A stretch of DNA of 64,000 nucleotides from Flavobacterium sp. HJ-32-4. Its GTDB lineage: Bacteria; Bacteroidota; Bacteroidia; Flavobacteriales; Flavobacteriaceae. Positions 31,527 to 39,802 of this stretch are shown piece by piece. The position numbers and the translations under genes are program-made. The DNA is taken from the NCBI RefSeq assembly GCF_022532105.1, contig NZ_CP092832.1, positions 2,261,001 through 2,325,000 on the forward strand, written 5' to 3'. The notes under the pieces were generated by a model. The model was given only the letters and a program-made list of their open reading frames with translations. It had not been told where the DNA came from and did no database searches. Each line of letters opens with the position of its first letter. The first letter of the stretch is position 1.

Positions 31527-32123
31527 TCAACGGGCTACGCCCTCGGGATACCAGCAGCCCAGTATGGAGCGCATGGCGCCGGGTTCGTGTTCCAATAGCG
31601 ACAGCTCTTTCTGTGTGGCGGCGGGCAACAGGGCCGACAAGGGTTGGGGTACGCGGAAGAGGTGGTGCAGGTTTTTGTGGAGCAGCGCATCCCATTCGGC
31701 GTAAAAGTGGAACAGGTCATCCGGGTACACGACCTTTCGCTCGGTGCCTTCGTCGACCGGGTGGAAGGGGGCCGCGACGTTGAGGTAGCCGTAGTCATCG
31801 GTCAATTGTTCGCCGGGCGCAATGTCGCGTATCGCCATCTCGAAGTCATAAGCGGTTGAGAAGCAACTGGGGCGGAAGCTATGGTTGACGTATTTCGCGG
31901 CGTCCCAACACAGCACGGTTTCGCCCAGGGCGTTCCGGAACCCATAGGTATCGAGCGCGCGTTTCGCCATCGCAGGCAGACGGGCGACGTCTAAAGGTGA
32001 GAAGACGCGGTCAAGCGGATCCTGCACCCAGGTGATGGTGCCTTTCGGGATGAGGCGCGTGGCGACTACGCCATAGCCAACGGACTCATTGATAAAACGG
32101 ATTTCAGTGTCGGGGTGGAGCAT
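31527..32123 (-). CDS. SET domain protein
   Basis: The product has 198 residues from the ATG at 32123; an upstream in-frame start would add 23 residues with no family resemblance. The SET core is recognisable: GYGVVATRLIPKGTITW near the N-terminus, NHSFRPSC at 80-87 (N80-H81 of the S-adenosylmethionine site) and GEQLTDDYG at 104-112 with the catalytic-type tyrosine Y111. SET domains methylate lysines, but bacterial targets are largely unknown. No zinc-binding post-SET cysteines are evident. The gene stands alone between the calcium-repeat gene and DoxX. Confidence 0.85.
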   Translation of the reverse strand: MLHPDTEIRFINESVGYGVVATRLIPKGTITWVQDPLDRVFSPLDVARLPAMAKRALDTYGFRNALGETVLCWDAAKYVNHSFRPSCFSTAYDFEMAIRDIAPGEQLTDDYGYLNVAAPFHPVDEGTERKVVYPDDLFHFYAEWDALLHKNLHHLFRVPQPLSALLPAATQKELSLLEHEPGAMRSILGCWYPEGVAR

Positions 32124-32230
32124 GCTTTTTTTGTAAATTTCCCACTGAACACCCCTCGGTCTTTTACAGCATTCTCCTATAATCTTGCACAAGTTGCAAA
32201 CGTATTTCCAGGGTACATAAGCCGCCCAAC

Positions 32231-32259
32231 AAAAAAAGCGCGGTAACCAACCGCGCTTT
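32231..32259 (-). terminator. Rho-independent terminator of the DoxX gene
   Basis: AAAGCGCGG at 32235-32243 pairs with CCGCGCTTT at 32251-32259, and the minus strand continues into a run of T. Confidence 0.85.
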
Positions 32260-32330
32260 CCCTACAGTGCGTAGGCAACCAACTGGGAGAACAGTAGGTG
32301 TTTCGTAGTGGGGCCGTTTTTGATGGGCTG

Positions 32331-32720
32331 CTAGCTGTTGCGGCGGCCCCATGCAATCAGCCCCAGTAATACAATCAGGAAAATGTTGAACCCGATTACG
32401 TTGCTTTCTCCACGCAAAAGGTGGAAAACGATGGCGCTTACCATGAGCAGCAGTCCGCCGTAAGCGGCCCAGGCAGTCAGTTGTGGTTTTTTCAGGAAAT
32501 GCGGCAGCAGCAGTCCGAGTCCGCCGAGAACGTCGATACCGCCGAGTATACGCACCAGCATCGGGTTCACGCCTCCGGTCCAGGGTAGTTGGGCAGAAAG
32601 GGCTTCGATGGGCTGCCCGAGTTTCATTGCGCCGCCCATGAGGAAGGTGAGTGCGACGAGGACCTGAGCCACCCATAGGGCGATATTGTGTGTTTTGGAA
32701 GTGTTTTGTTGCGATGTCAT
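32331..32720 (-). CDS. DoxX family membrane protein
   Basis: The product is about 129 residues, with four hydrophobic segments and the typical start IALWVAQVLVALTFLMGGAMKL, followed by LVRILGGIDVLGGLGLLLP. This is the DoxX/DoxD-like family of small integral membrane proteins linked to redox or sulfur stress. The ATG at 32720 (MTSQQ) was chosen because a -7-like box (CAACTTTG on the minus strand at 32758-32751) would place the transcript start at about the upstream ATG at 32744. It lies downstream of a Crp-type regulator on the same strand but seems to have its own promoter. Confidence 0.85.
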   Translation of the reverse strand: MTSQQNTSKTHNIALWVAQVLVALTFLMGGAMKLGQPIEALSAQLPWTGGVNPMLVRILGGIDVLGGLGLLLPHFLKKPQLTAWAAYGGLLLMVSAIVFHLLRGESNVIGFNIFLIVLLGLIAWGRRNS

Positions 32721-32810
32721 CTCTTTTTGATTATGTGATAGCATCGCAAAGTTGCGCGATTGCAGGCAGTCGCGCGAATAGCGTATCGTAAGAAAAAGGG
32801 TTGACCTATG

Positions 32811-33413
32811 TCAACGTTTTGGCGTGCTGCCCTGACGAATCGAGCTGGCCTTGACCCGGCTGAAAGTTTCCTTTGTCATACCCAGATAGGATGCCAGCAG
32901 CCGCTGCGGGAAGCGTTGCAAAAACTCCGGATAGGTGTTTTCCAAATCCGCCAGCCGTTGTTCGGCGGTCATGGTTTTGGTCGTATGTACGCGACGCAGG
33001 AGTTGGATGGCTTGTCGTTCGGTGAGGATACGTATAAGTTCTTTCATGAATGGCCGATCCCGGAGTTTCGCCAGGTGTGCTTCTTTGTTGACCAACAGTA
33101 TTTCGGTCGGTTCAAGGGCGTCTATGGAATAAGGAGAGGGCGTCCCGTTTAAAAAGCTCTCGCGGTCTCCGGCCCACCAGTTTTCGATCATCAGCCCCAA
33201 TACGTTCTCGCGGCCGGTTTCGTCAACCGAATACAGGCGTAGGGCCCCCTTAACGATAAACCCCGCCCAATTACACACGTCGCCTTGCTGAAGCAGGTAT
33301 TGGTGCCGGCGTAACTTCCGTATGACAAAAGCCTCTTTGATACACGAAATGTCGTCGTCCCCCAGGGGGCGTTCCAAGCGTTCTTCAATATAGGTGATAA
33401 GCTGTTCGTGCAT
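32811..33413 (-). CDS. Crp/Fnr family transcriptional regulator
   Basis: The product has 200 residues from ATG 33413 (MHEQLITYIEERL); the longer open frame would overlap the promoter. A cyclic-nucleotide-binding-type jelly roll covers residues 15-130 (LLQQGDVCNWAGFIVKGALRL), with a C-terminal helix-turn-helix near 170-190 (RLLASYLGMTKETFSRVKA). No iron-sulfur cysteine cluster of FNR type is seen and the Arg/Ser pair that grips cAMP is not evident, so the effector is unclear. This subgroup is common in Bacteroidota. It probably regulates the downstream DoxX gene or itself. Confidence 0.88.
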   Translation of the reverse strand: MHEQLITYIEERLERPLGDDDISCIKEAFVIRKLRRHQYLLQQGDVCNWAGFIVKGALRLYSVDETGRENVLGLMIENWWAGDRESFLNGTPSPYSIDALEPTEILLVNKEAHLAKLRDRPFMKELIRILTERQAIQLLRRVHTTKTMTAEQRLADLENTYPEFLQRFPQRLLASYLGMTKETFSRVKASSIRQGSTPKR

Positions 33414-33431
33414 GTGGACGGGTGCTGGCAA

Positions 33432-33439
33432 CAAAAATA
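33432..33439 (-). promoter_or_regulatory. -7 box of the Crp-type regulator
   Basis: On the minus strand TATTTTTG matches TAnnTTTG, 18 bp before the ATG at 33413. It supports the shorter start for that gene. Confidence 0.5.
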
Positions 33440-33607
33440 CAAAGACTTGCCAAAGTGAGTGCGGATAAAGTAAGGTTTCCCGTATCAATCCAGGAAGCCG
33501 TACTGCACTTACTCAATAAAAAGCGGCGTCTACTCAGAATCGGCTATGTATTTCGCAAATTGCCCGTTTTTCAGTTTGCGATGCCCACGCGTTTCGGGCT
33601 AAAAACC

Positions 33608-33615
33608 TATTTTTG
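33608..33615 (+). promoter_or_regulatory. -7 box of the two-component operon
   Basis: TATTTTTG matches TAnnTTTG, 20 bp before the ATG at 33636; it makes the TTG at 33627 an unlikely start. No proper -33 element was found. Confidence 0.55.
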
Positions 33616-33635
33616 GCTCCCCTAGCTTGTATTTT

Positions 33636-36539
33636 ATGTCTTTGATGCGGGTTACCGTTTTCTTGTTGCTTCTGCCTTTTGCCGTATCAGGGCAGTTGGA
33701 CGGACTGGTGAATTACGCCCAGGAACAGGGACTTAACGCCGCGTTTACCTATCGGATCACACAAGACCAGAAAGGCTTTATCTGGATCGGCAGCGACAAC
33801 GGCTTATTTCGTTTTGACGGCGTGCAGTTCCGGCATTATGACCGCAGTGATGGGCTGTTGAATATCGATGTCCTCCTGGCTGTTCCGCTTGCCGGCGACC
33901 AGCTTTTCGTGGAAGCCTTCCGGAATGATTTTTTTGTCATCGATAAAGGACGCGTGCGTACGGCGAAAGACGTGCCCGGACTTGCCCGTATCCCGTTGCC
34001 CGTGGTAGGTACCCACCATCTTATTGCCACACAGGAAGTTAAAACAGCACTCCTCGTCGATAAGATGGACGCAAAAGAGGCCTTTCGGTATGAAGGCGGA
34101 AAGATCAGGAGCGTGCGCTTCCGCTTTCCCGCCGGATTCACAAAAGGACGCTATGATGTCATTACATTTCCCGGATCGGATACGGTCGTTTTTGTATCCA
34201 AGCAGCAGCGGGTAAATTCGTGGACCGCAGATTGCGTGACCGGGAAGGTATCGTACCACGGCAATTGGAAGCGTTTTCCAACCAGTTCACAGGGTATTGA
34301 CCGTTACCGGGTTGTATCGTTTGAGCGCAGGGAATTATGGTTGCAGGATAGGAGGCGTCTTGATGCCTACGCGTCGCATACCTTTCCAACCGAAGTGATG
34401 GCCACCTGGTCGACGGGGCGCTACCTGTGGGCCGCGTTGTCAACCGGTGGTGTTGCGGTATTCAACATGGAGACGGACCCCGGACTGAAGGCACCGCGTT
34501 TCCTTCTCAACGACTATCTGGTGCAGCATGCCTTGCTGGATGCCGACGGGAATGCCTGGTTCTCGACCCGTAACAACGGTATCTTTTTTCTCCCGGCCCG
34601 TTCCTTCCAGAGTTTCCTTTCGGGTGCCACAAGACGGGATCAGCGCGGGGTTTCGGTGATGGCGTCCTTTTCGGATGTTTTTTTTACAGGATACAGCGAT
34701 GGTACGTTTAGCACGAGGGTAAACGACGAGGTGCGTTTTGGATCGGTGGGGGAGAGTAGATATGAGGTGCGCGGTATCTGGGGCGACGACCGCTTCCTGA
34801 TAGTGGGTAAATCGCAAGGTTGCTTTCGCGTTGACCGCCAAACCGGTGCAAAAAAGGAAGTACGTCCGTTGGAGAACAACTCCTCCGCGATCAAGAACAT
34901 CGTACCCTATGGGAAAGACCATGTCCTGATTTGCTCCGGCCGATGCATCCTGGGTTATGATTATGTACGCGACCAGGCCGATTTTAGGATCAACCAAAAT
35001 GCCTACTGCGCCGCCTGGCTTGACGACAACCGCTTATTGGTAGGGGATTTCCGGGATATCTACCTGCACGATCGCAGGACCGGCAAAAAGGCATTATTTC
35101 TTTCCGGATACTACGCCAGTGACATCCAACGCGTAAGTGCCACCCGTTTCGTCTGCGCCACCAATGGCTATGGTGTCGTTTTTTTTGACAGCAATAAAAA
35201 CGTATATCGGTTGACCACGCGGGACGGACTACCGTCAGACCAGGTACGCCGCGTGCGGATCGAACGTAAGGGCGTGTACTGGGCCTGCACGACCTCCGGA
35301 CTCTGTCGCATCGAACAGGTAGGAAACCACTATAACATCCGCGTGTTCACCCGTGCAGATGGGCTTCCCTCGGACCGTATTGCCGACTGTGTGGTGTTGC
35401 GGGATACGGTTTTTGCCGGTACTGCGGCCGGACTGGTTGCCCTTCCCATTAAGTCGTTACTCGGGCAGTCATCGTTTATAGACAAGAAGGTAATTGTCAA
35501 TTCGGTTTCCGCCGGTGAAACGACCTGGGATATGCCGTCGGGCGTCACGACCCAGTATCCGAACAACACGGTGGTGTTCAATTTCAGTTTCCTCGATTAT
35601 CTGTCGAAGGGAAAGATCGGCTACCGTTATCGCATAGAAGGACTCGACACGAAATGGCAGGAAACCACCTCGTCGCGTATCATTCTCAATACGCTGCCGC
35701 CGGGGCGCTACCGGTTGGTGGTGTATGGACTTGGGTATAATGGCAAACGCTCGAAAGAGGCCACTGTGATTCCGATCGAGATACAGCCCCGCTTCTGGCA
35801 GACATGGGGGTTCTATTTGTTGGGTTCGACGGTGTTCTTCGGCCTGCTTTTCGTCTTGCTTCTCTATCTGCTTCGCCGCCGGCGTGACAAGCGATTGCGG
35901 GAGTTGCTGTATTCACAGAAAGTGGCGGAACTGGAGCTGCAGGCGGTGAAGGCCCAGATGAACCCGCATTTTGTATACAATTGCCTCAATTCGATACAGT
36001 ACCTCCTTTTGAAGGAAGACTATCCGAATACCGAGCGCTACCTGGGTGCGTTTTCAAGGCTGATCCGGGCGACACTCCACTATTCCGAACAGACGTTTCT
36101 TGCGGTAAGGGAGGAAGTGGCCTATCTCGAACTCTACCTTTCAATGGAGAAACTCCGCTTTCGCGAGCGCTTCTCGTATCACATTCGGTGTGCGGAAGGC
36201 GTGAATCCGGAAACCAAAGTACCGTCGCTCCTGATACAGCCTTTTGTGGAAAACGCACTCAAGCACGGAATCGGCTCACTACCCGAATCGGAGCCCGGCC
36301 TGCTGGAAGTCCTCTTCGAACAAAAGGAAGCCGATCTGTGCGTGATGATACGTGACAACGGTCCGGGCCTGTCAAAGGAGGATTTGGAAAAACCGTCGTC
36401 ATTTGGACTCCGGATCGCCGGAAAACGCATCGAAACCTATGAACAGTTGTTCGGCAGCCGCATCCGGTTGGAGGTGGTGGACAGAAGAGGAGAAGGGCAG
36501 ACCGGACTTGAAATACGCTTATTTATTACCACTACATGA
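33636..36539 (+). CDS. Two-component sensor histidine kinase, propeller and Y_Y_Y sensor type (LytS-like kinase)
   Basis: The product has about 967 residues. A signal peptide (residues 1-20, ending VSG-Q) is followed by two-component regulator propeller blades (ITQDQKGFIWIGSDNGLFRFDG, DADGNAWFSTRNNGIFF). A Y_Y_Y domain lies at about 645-720 (PNNTVVFNFSFLDYLSKGKIGYRYRIEG), and one transmembrane helix near 735-755 (FYLLGSTVFFGLLFVLLLYLL). The His_kinase domain of LytS type has its phospho-acceptor in QMNPHFVYNCLNS and an N-box in FVENALKHGIG. It thus senses something in the periplasm. The response regulator gene overlaps its stop by 4 bp. The ligand is unknown; related hybrid sensors detect glycans, but no glycan-use locus is adjacent. 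Confidence 0.92.
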   Translation: MSLMRVTVFLLLLPFAVSGQLDGLVNYAQEQGLNAAFTYRITQDQKGFIWIGSDNGLFRFDGVQFRHYDRSDGLLNIDVLLAVPLAGDQLFVEAFRNDFFVIDKGRVRTAKDVPGLARIPLPVVGTHHLIATQEVKTALLVDKMDAKEAFRYEGGKIRSVRFRFPAGFTKGRYDVITFPGSDTVVFVSKQQRVNSWTADCVTGKVSYHGNWKRFPTSSQGIDRYRVVSFERRELWLQDRRRLDAYASHTFPTEVMATWSTGRYLWAALSTGGVAVFNMETDPGLKAPRFLLNDYLVQHALLDADGNAWFSTRNNGIFFLPARSFQSFLSGATRRDQRGVSVMASFSDVFFTGYSDGTFSTRVNDEVRFGSVGESRYEVRGIWGDDRFLIVGKSQGCFRVDRQTGAKKEVRPLENNSSAIKNIVPYGKDHVLICSGRCILGYDYVRDQADFRINQNAYCAAWLDDNRLLVGDFRDIYLHDRRTGKKALFLSGYYASDIQRVSATRFVCATNGYGVVFFDSNKNVYRLTTRDGLPSDQVRRVRIERKGVYWACTTSGLCRIEQVGNHYNIRVFTRADGLPSDRIADCVVLRDTVFAGTAAGLVALPIKSLLGQSSFIDKKVIVNSVSAGETTWDMPSGVTTQYPNNTVVFNFSFLDYLSKGKIGYRYRIEGLDTKWQETTSSRIILNTLPPGRYRLVVYGLGYNGKRSKEATVIPIEIQPRFWQTWGFYLLGSTVFFGLLFVLLLYLLRRRRDKRLRELLYSQKVAELELQAVKAQMNPHFVYNCLNSIQYLLLKEDYPNTERYLGAFSRLIRATLHYSEQTFLAVREEVAYLELYLSMEKLRFRERFSYHIRCAEGVNPETKVPSLLIQPFVENALKHGIGSLPESEPGLLEVLFEQKEADLCVMIRDNGPGLSKEDLEKPSSFGLRIAGKRIETYEQLFGSRIRLEVVDRRGEGQTGLEIRLFITTT

Positions 36540-37258
36540 AACCAACACGCATTACAGCAGGCATCATCGACGACGAATCGCACGGACGGGAATACGTCCG
36601 CCTGTTGCTGTCAAAATACTTCCCTGATATTGAAACGGTCTTTAGTGTGGGTAACCCCTACGCTGCCTTGGCTGAGTTGGAGAAGGGCGAGCCGGATATC
36701 CTGTTTTTGGATGTGCAACTGGGCCCGGATACGGTTTTCACTTTTCTGGAACGTGCCGGATCGGTACGCTCGTCGCTGATTTTTGTCACGGCCCACGAGA
36801 ATTTTGCAATCAAGGCGATTCGGCATCGGGCCGTCGACTACCTGTTGAAGCCGGTGGATAAGGACGATTTTGTCGCTGCCGTACGGCGTGCCCTGCGCGA
36901 TATTGAACAGCGTCCGGTGGTGGCGCCGCGGATCAAGTTACCGGTGAATAAAGGGTTTCGGCAGGTGGATGTGGCTACGATTGTCCGGTGTGAGGCCGAT
37001 TCGAATTACACCCATGTGTTCCTAACGGAAGGACAACGGGTGCTGGTGGCCAAGACGCTACAGGAGTTTGAAGAACAACTGACACGATACGGATTTTTCC
37101 GCGTCCATCACAAACATTTGGTGAACCTCCGTCACGTTGAAGAGTACCAAAGCGGCAAAGGAGGCAAAGTGTTACTGACGGACGAAAGTGTGGTGGATGT
37201 GTCGCAACGACGGAAAAGTGCCTTCCTCGAAAAGCTCGCCTCAACTACACGTTATTGA
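36536..37258 (+). CDS. LytTR-family response regulator
   Basis: The 240-residue product is the partner of the kinase upstream. The receiver domain covers residues 5-120, with D12-D13, the phospho-acceptor D59 in ILFLDVQLG, T/S at the FVTAHEN position and the lysine in DYLLKPVD. A LytTR DNA-binding domain occupies about 140-235 (VRCEADSNYTHVFLTEG to FFRVHHKHLVNLRHV). The start ATG overlaps the kinase stop (ATGA), so the two are translationally coupled. It binds direct-repeat operators; I could not identify which genes it controls. Confidence 0.94.
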   Translation: MKPTRITAGIIDDESHGREYVRLLLSKYFPDIETVFSVGNPYAALAELEKGEPDILFLDVQLGPDTVFTFLERAGSVRSSLIFVTAHENFAIKAIRHRAVDYLLKPVDKDDFVAAVRRALRDIEQRPVVAPRIKLPVNKGFRQVDVATIVRCEADSNYTHVFLTEGQRVLVAKTLQEFEEQLTRYGFFRVHHKHLVNLRHVEEYQSGKGGKVLLTDESVVDVSQRRKSAFLEKLASTTRY

Positions 37259-37284
37259 GCTAGTAACCAGCTATCAAGACAGGG

Positions 37285-37677
37285 TTACTTCAACCTTATA
37301 AGTTGCCCTTTCCGCTTGACGATGTTTTGGTAATCCCACTGGATGTCACGCGCTTTGGACGACCATTCCAACAGGTCATGCTCGTGTACATCGTCGGCGT
37401 TTTGGTAAAAGAAGGAGGCATCCCGGAATTTGCCCGTTCCCATTTTGAGGCGTTCATCGCCAAAATCGGCACCGCTCCAAAACATCAGTCGAATACCCGC
37501 TTTCTGCGTACTGTAGCCCGCCACCGGATTGCCGTCAAGGAACCATACGGGATGGGAATGCCAGACCTTTATTTCGGCTTCCGGAAGTCCTTTTTCCAAT
37601 AGCGCATACAGTCGTTCGCAGATGTGTCTGTCCTCTGATGAAAGGGACGTGTGATAGGTGGCGACGTCGGGTTGCAT
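37285..37677 (-). CDS. DUF1801 family protein
   Basis: The product has 130 residues from ATG 37677. It has the YdhG-like fold signature WHSHPVWFLDGNPVAGYSTQ and RLMFWSGADFGDERL near the middle, typical of DUF1801 proteins of unknown function. The longer open frame extending through 37842 is rejected because a -7 box (37698-37691) places the promoter between the two. It lies downstream of the DUF3050 gene with the same orientation. Cytoplasmic, no signal peptide. Confidence 0.75.
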   Translation of the reverse strand: MQPDVATYHTSLSSEDRHICERLYALLEKGLPEAEIKVWHSHPVWFLDGNPVAGYSTQKAGIRLMFWSGADFGDERLKMGTGKFRDASFFYQNADDVHEHDLLEWSSKARDIQWDYQNIVKRKGQLIRLK

Positions 37678-37690
37678 AGGGTGTTTTATA

Positions 37691-37698
37691 CAAAAATA
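37691..37698 (-). promoter_or_regulatory. -7 box of the DUF1801 gene
   Basis: On the minus strand TATTTTTG lies 14 bp before the ATG at 37677. Confidence 0.45.
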
Positions 37699-37742
37699 CG
37701 TAAAAACAAGCCGCTCGTCCCGGACGTTGAGGGGTTGAAGGT

Positions 37743-38522
37743 TTATCGTACGACGCCGGATGCCAGTACTTCGCTGACGCTGTCCCACAACTGTTTCCGC
37801 ATCGTAAGGCTTTGCACCGCGGCCTCGGTGGCTTCCTGCCATTTCGTTTTGTCGTCACCGCACAAAAGCGATGTCATCCGTAGGGCCAGGTGGCTGTGGT
37901 GGTCACCGTCTACCTCTATATGGCGCTCCAGGTAATAACAGAAGGTGCCGATTTGCGGGAAGCGGTCACGGAGGTCTTTCACCAACGCCAGGAACATACC
38001 CGGAATAAGGTCTTCGCGCCCGAAGGTGAATACGGCCGATTGCACGTGCACACCGTGGTGGCGAATGATGTTGAAGGTATAGGAGACAAACGCACGCGCC
38101 GCGGCCGGGACGTCTGCGGTTTCAAAAGCATCTTCCAGGGTTTGTCCGCCCGCCAGTGCCTGCACGAACGTACGGATCGGTTGGGTGTCGGCACCGGCTT
38201 CCTCCATGGCCTTGAGGTAGAGTTCGAAATGGCTCATGACCACACCGTCGGCATCTTCGTCTGACTCTTCTCCCAACACGATTTCATTGATCAGCCGCCG
38301 CGTAACCGGATCGCCTATCGGTAGCCATGGCAGGGAGGTACAGGTCAGTTCACGTTGTAGCGATTTAAGCAATGACATGAAATCCCATACGGCGTAAACA
38401 TGGTGTTCCATAAACCGGCGCAGGCCTTCGATATCGGTAATGGAATCGTATAGATCGTGGTGCAGGATAGCGGTTTCAATCGGGGCCAATTGCTGACGGA
38501 GCGCAGTAACAGGGGCAGTCAT
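37743..38522 (-). CDS. DUF3050 protein, haem-oxygenase-like helical fold
   Basis: The product has 259 residues from ATG 38522. An upstream in-frame start at 38543 lies inside the promoter and is rejected. The sequence resembles DUF3050 (FMEHHVYAVWDFMSLLKSLQ at 37-56, SHFELYLKAMEEAGADT near 97-113, FTFGREDLIP at 165-174, YYLERHIEVDGDHHSH at 197-211). The segment H201-x3-D205-x2-H208 has the spacing of the last iron-binding motif of haem-oxygenase-like diiron oxidases, and E39 with H40-H41 could supply others. An oxidase or oxygenase role is an inference. It neighbours GH130 and DUF1801 genes but has its own promoter. Confidence 0.75.
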   Translation of the reverse strand: MTAPVTALRQQLAPIETAILHHDLYDSITDIEGLRRFMEHHVYAVWDFMSLLKSLQRELTCTSLPWLPIGDPVTRRLINEIVLGEESDEDADGVVMSHFELYLKAMEEAGADTQPIRTFVQALAGGQTLEDAFETADVPAAARAFVSYTFNIIRHHGVHVQSAVFTFGREDLIPGMFLALVKDLRDRFPQIGTFCYYLERHIEVDGDHHSHLALRMTSLLCGDDKTKWQEATEAAVQSLTMRKQLWDSVSEVLASGVVR

Positions 38523-38540
38523 AACGGGTTTTATTTGCCG

Positions 38541-38568
38541 CAAAGATACAACAGCCCTGCTTCAACAA
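38541..38568 (-). promoter_or_regulatory. Promoter of the DUF3050 gene
   Basis: On the minus strand TTG (38568-38566) and TATCTTTG (38548-38541) are 17 bp apart. The ATG at 38522 follows 18 bp later, which decides the start codon. Confidence 0.65.
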
Positions 38569-38578
38569 CTGTTGTTTT

Positions 38579-39634
38579 TTACGTCACGGGAAGAAGGGAA
38601 TCGAGAATTTCTGCAATTGAAAAACGGGCACCGCACACGAATTCATCGGCGGCACCATAGTAGATCGTCAGTTCATCGCCGTCAACGACATGCCCGTTGG
38701 TAAAGACCACGTGACCGAAGAACCCGCTGAGTTCATACGATTCGGTCGGTTCCATGATCGGTGTTTCGCTGCGGGCGATGACGCGGGCCGGATCGCGTAG
38801 GTCAAGTAGGAAGGCACCCAGGCAATACCTGTGCTCGGCCGTGGCGCCGTGGTAGATTTCGAGCCAGCCCTTTTCGGTTTTGATGGGCGCGGCTCCGGCC
38901 CCCACGCGGGCGCTGTCCCAATACCCGTGGCGCGTCCGGATGAGGCAGCGGTGGTTGCCCCAATGCAGGCCGTCCATCGATTCGGCGAGCCAGATGAAAT
39001 TCCCGCCAATGGCCACACTGCTCGGTCGGTGCAGTATGTAGTACCGCCCGTTGATGGTTTCTTCGAAAATCGCGGCGTCTTTGTTGTGAGGCGGGAGAAT
39101 CATACCGTGCCGGTCAAACGAGCGCCAGTCGCGCGTGCTGCGCAGGCCGACCCCCACACCGTTGGAGGAAACCGCTGTGTAGGCGATAAAATATTCGTCG
39201 CCTATCAGGCTCACCCGGGCATCTTCTATTCCAAAGCGTTCGTTTTCGCCCTTTGGTAGGATACTGGGGAAATCGGTGGTTTCGACAAAATCCACGCCGT
39301 TTTCACTGCACACCAGTCGAAAGTGCGAGAGGGTCGTGAGGTAGTCGAGTCCTTTATAGCGCATCACCCGCGGGTCGGTGGTATCGAGGTCCGGATCGGG
39401 GAGGAAGACTTCCTGTATCGCCACCTCTCCGGCCACATCAAAGGTCGGAAACAGCACACTGCCCTCGCGCGGCGACAGGTTTTCGGCTACCCGCAGCAAT
39501 AGCCAGATTTTGCCGTCAAACCGAAAGACACCCGGATTCAACAAGCAGATGACTTCCATGCCCGGGCGACTGGGGCGGATGTCGGAAGGTACCAGGAGCG
39601 GGTTTTCGGGGAAACGGTGGGCAAGGTCCTTCAT
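38579..39634 (-). CDS. GH130 family glycoside hydrolase or phosphorylase
   Basis: The 351-residue product folds as a five-bladed propeller. The catalytic Asp is seen as D138 in FGIEDARVSLIGDEYFIAYT, and other family motifs are WDSARVGAGAAPIKTEKGWLEIYHG and YYGAADEFVCGARFS near the end. GH130 enzymes act on beta-mannosides (hydrolases of beta-1,2-linkages, or phosphorylases of beta-1,4-mannosides). A signal peptide is absent, so the enzyme is cytoplasmic, which favours a phosphorylase or a salvage hydrolase. It is not embedded in a polysaccharide-use locus. Family certain, linkage not. Confidence 0.9.
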   Translation of the reverse strand: MKDLAHRFPENPLLVPSDIRPSRPGMEVICLLNPGVFRFDGKIWLLLRVAENLSPREGSVLFPTFDVAGEVAIQEVFLPDPDLDTTDPRVMRYKGLDYLTTLSHFRLVCSENGVDFVETTDFPSILPKGENERFGIEDARVSLIGDEYFIAYTAVSSNGVGVGLRSTRDWRSFDRHGMILPPHNKDAAIFEETINGRYYILHRPSSVAIGGNFIWLAESMDGLHWGNHRCLIRTRHGYWDSARVGAGAAPIKTEKGWLEIYHGATAEHRYCLGAFLLDLRDPARVIARSETPIMEPTESYELSGFFGHVVFTNGHVVDGDELTIYYGAADEFVCGARFSIAEILDSLLPVT

Positions 39635-39740
39635 CTACATCTATTTGGGATAAATATACCGCGTGCGGCACCGCCGTCCTTTCATCCTAACGGGCGTATC
39701 TTACAGGATTGTATGGTGTTCTTCTCGAATTCGCACCATT

Positions 39741-39774
39741 AAAAAAGCCTGTCACGGTTGTACGGACAGGCTTT
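39741..39774 (-). terminator. Rho-independent terminator of yebC
   Basis: AAAGCCTGTC at 39744-39753 pairs with GACAGGCTTT at 39765-39774; the minus strand then runs into TTTTTT. About 30 bp past the yebC stop. Confidence 0.85.
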
Positions 39775-39802
39775 GCTGGATAGGAGGTAAGTCCTTATTT
39801 TT

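Noticed and set aside
37678..37842. Extended N-terminus of the DUF1801 gene
   Set aside because: It would run through a promoter box and into the 3' end of the DUF3050 gene; the extra residues have no family resemblance.
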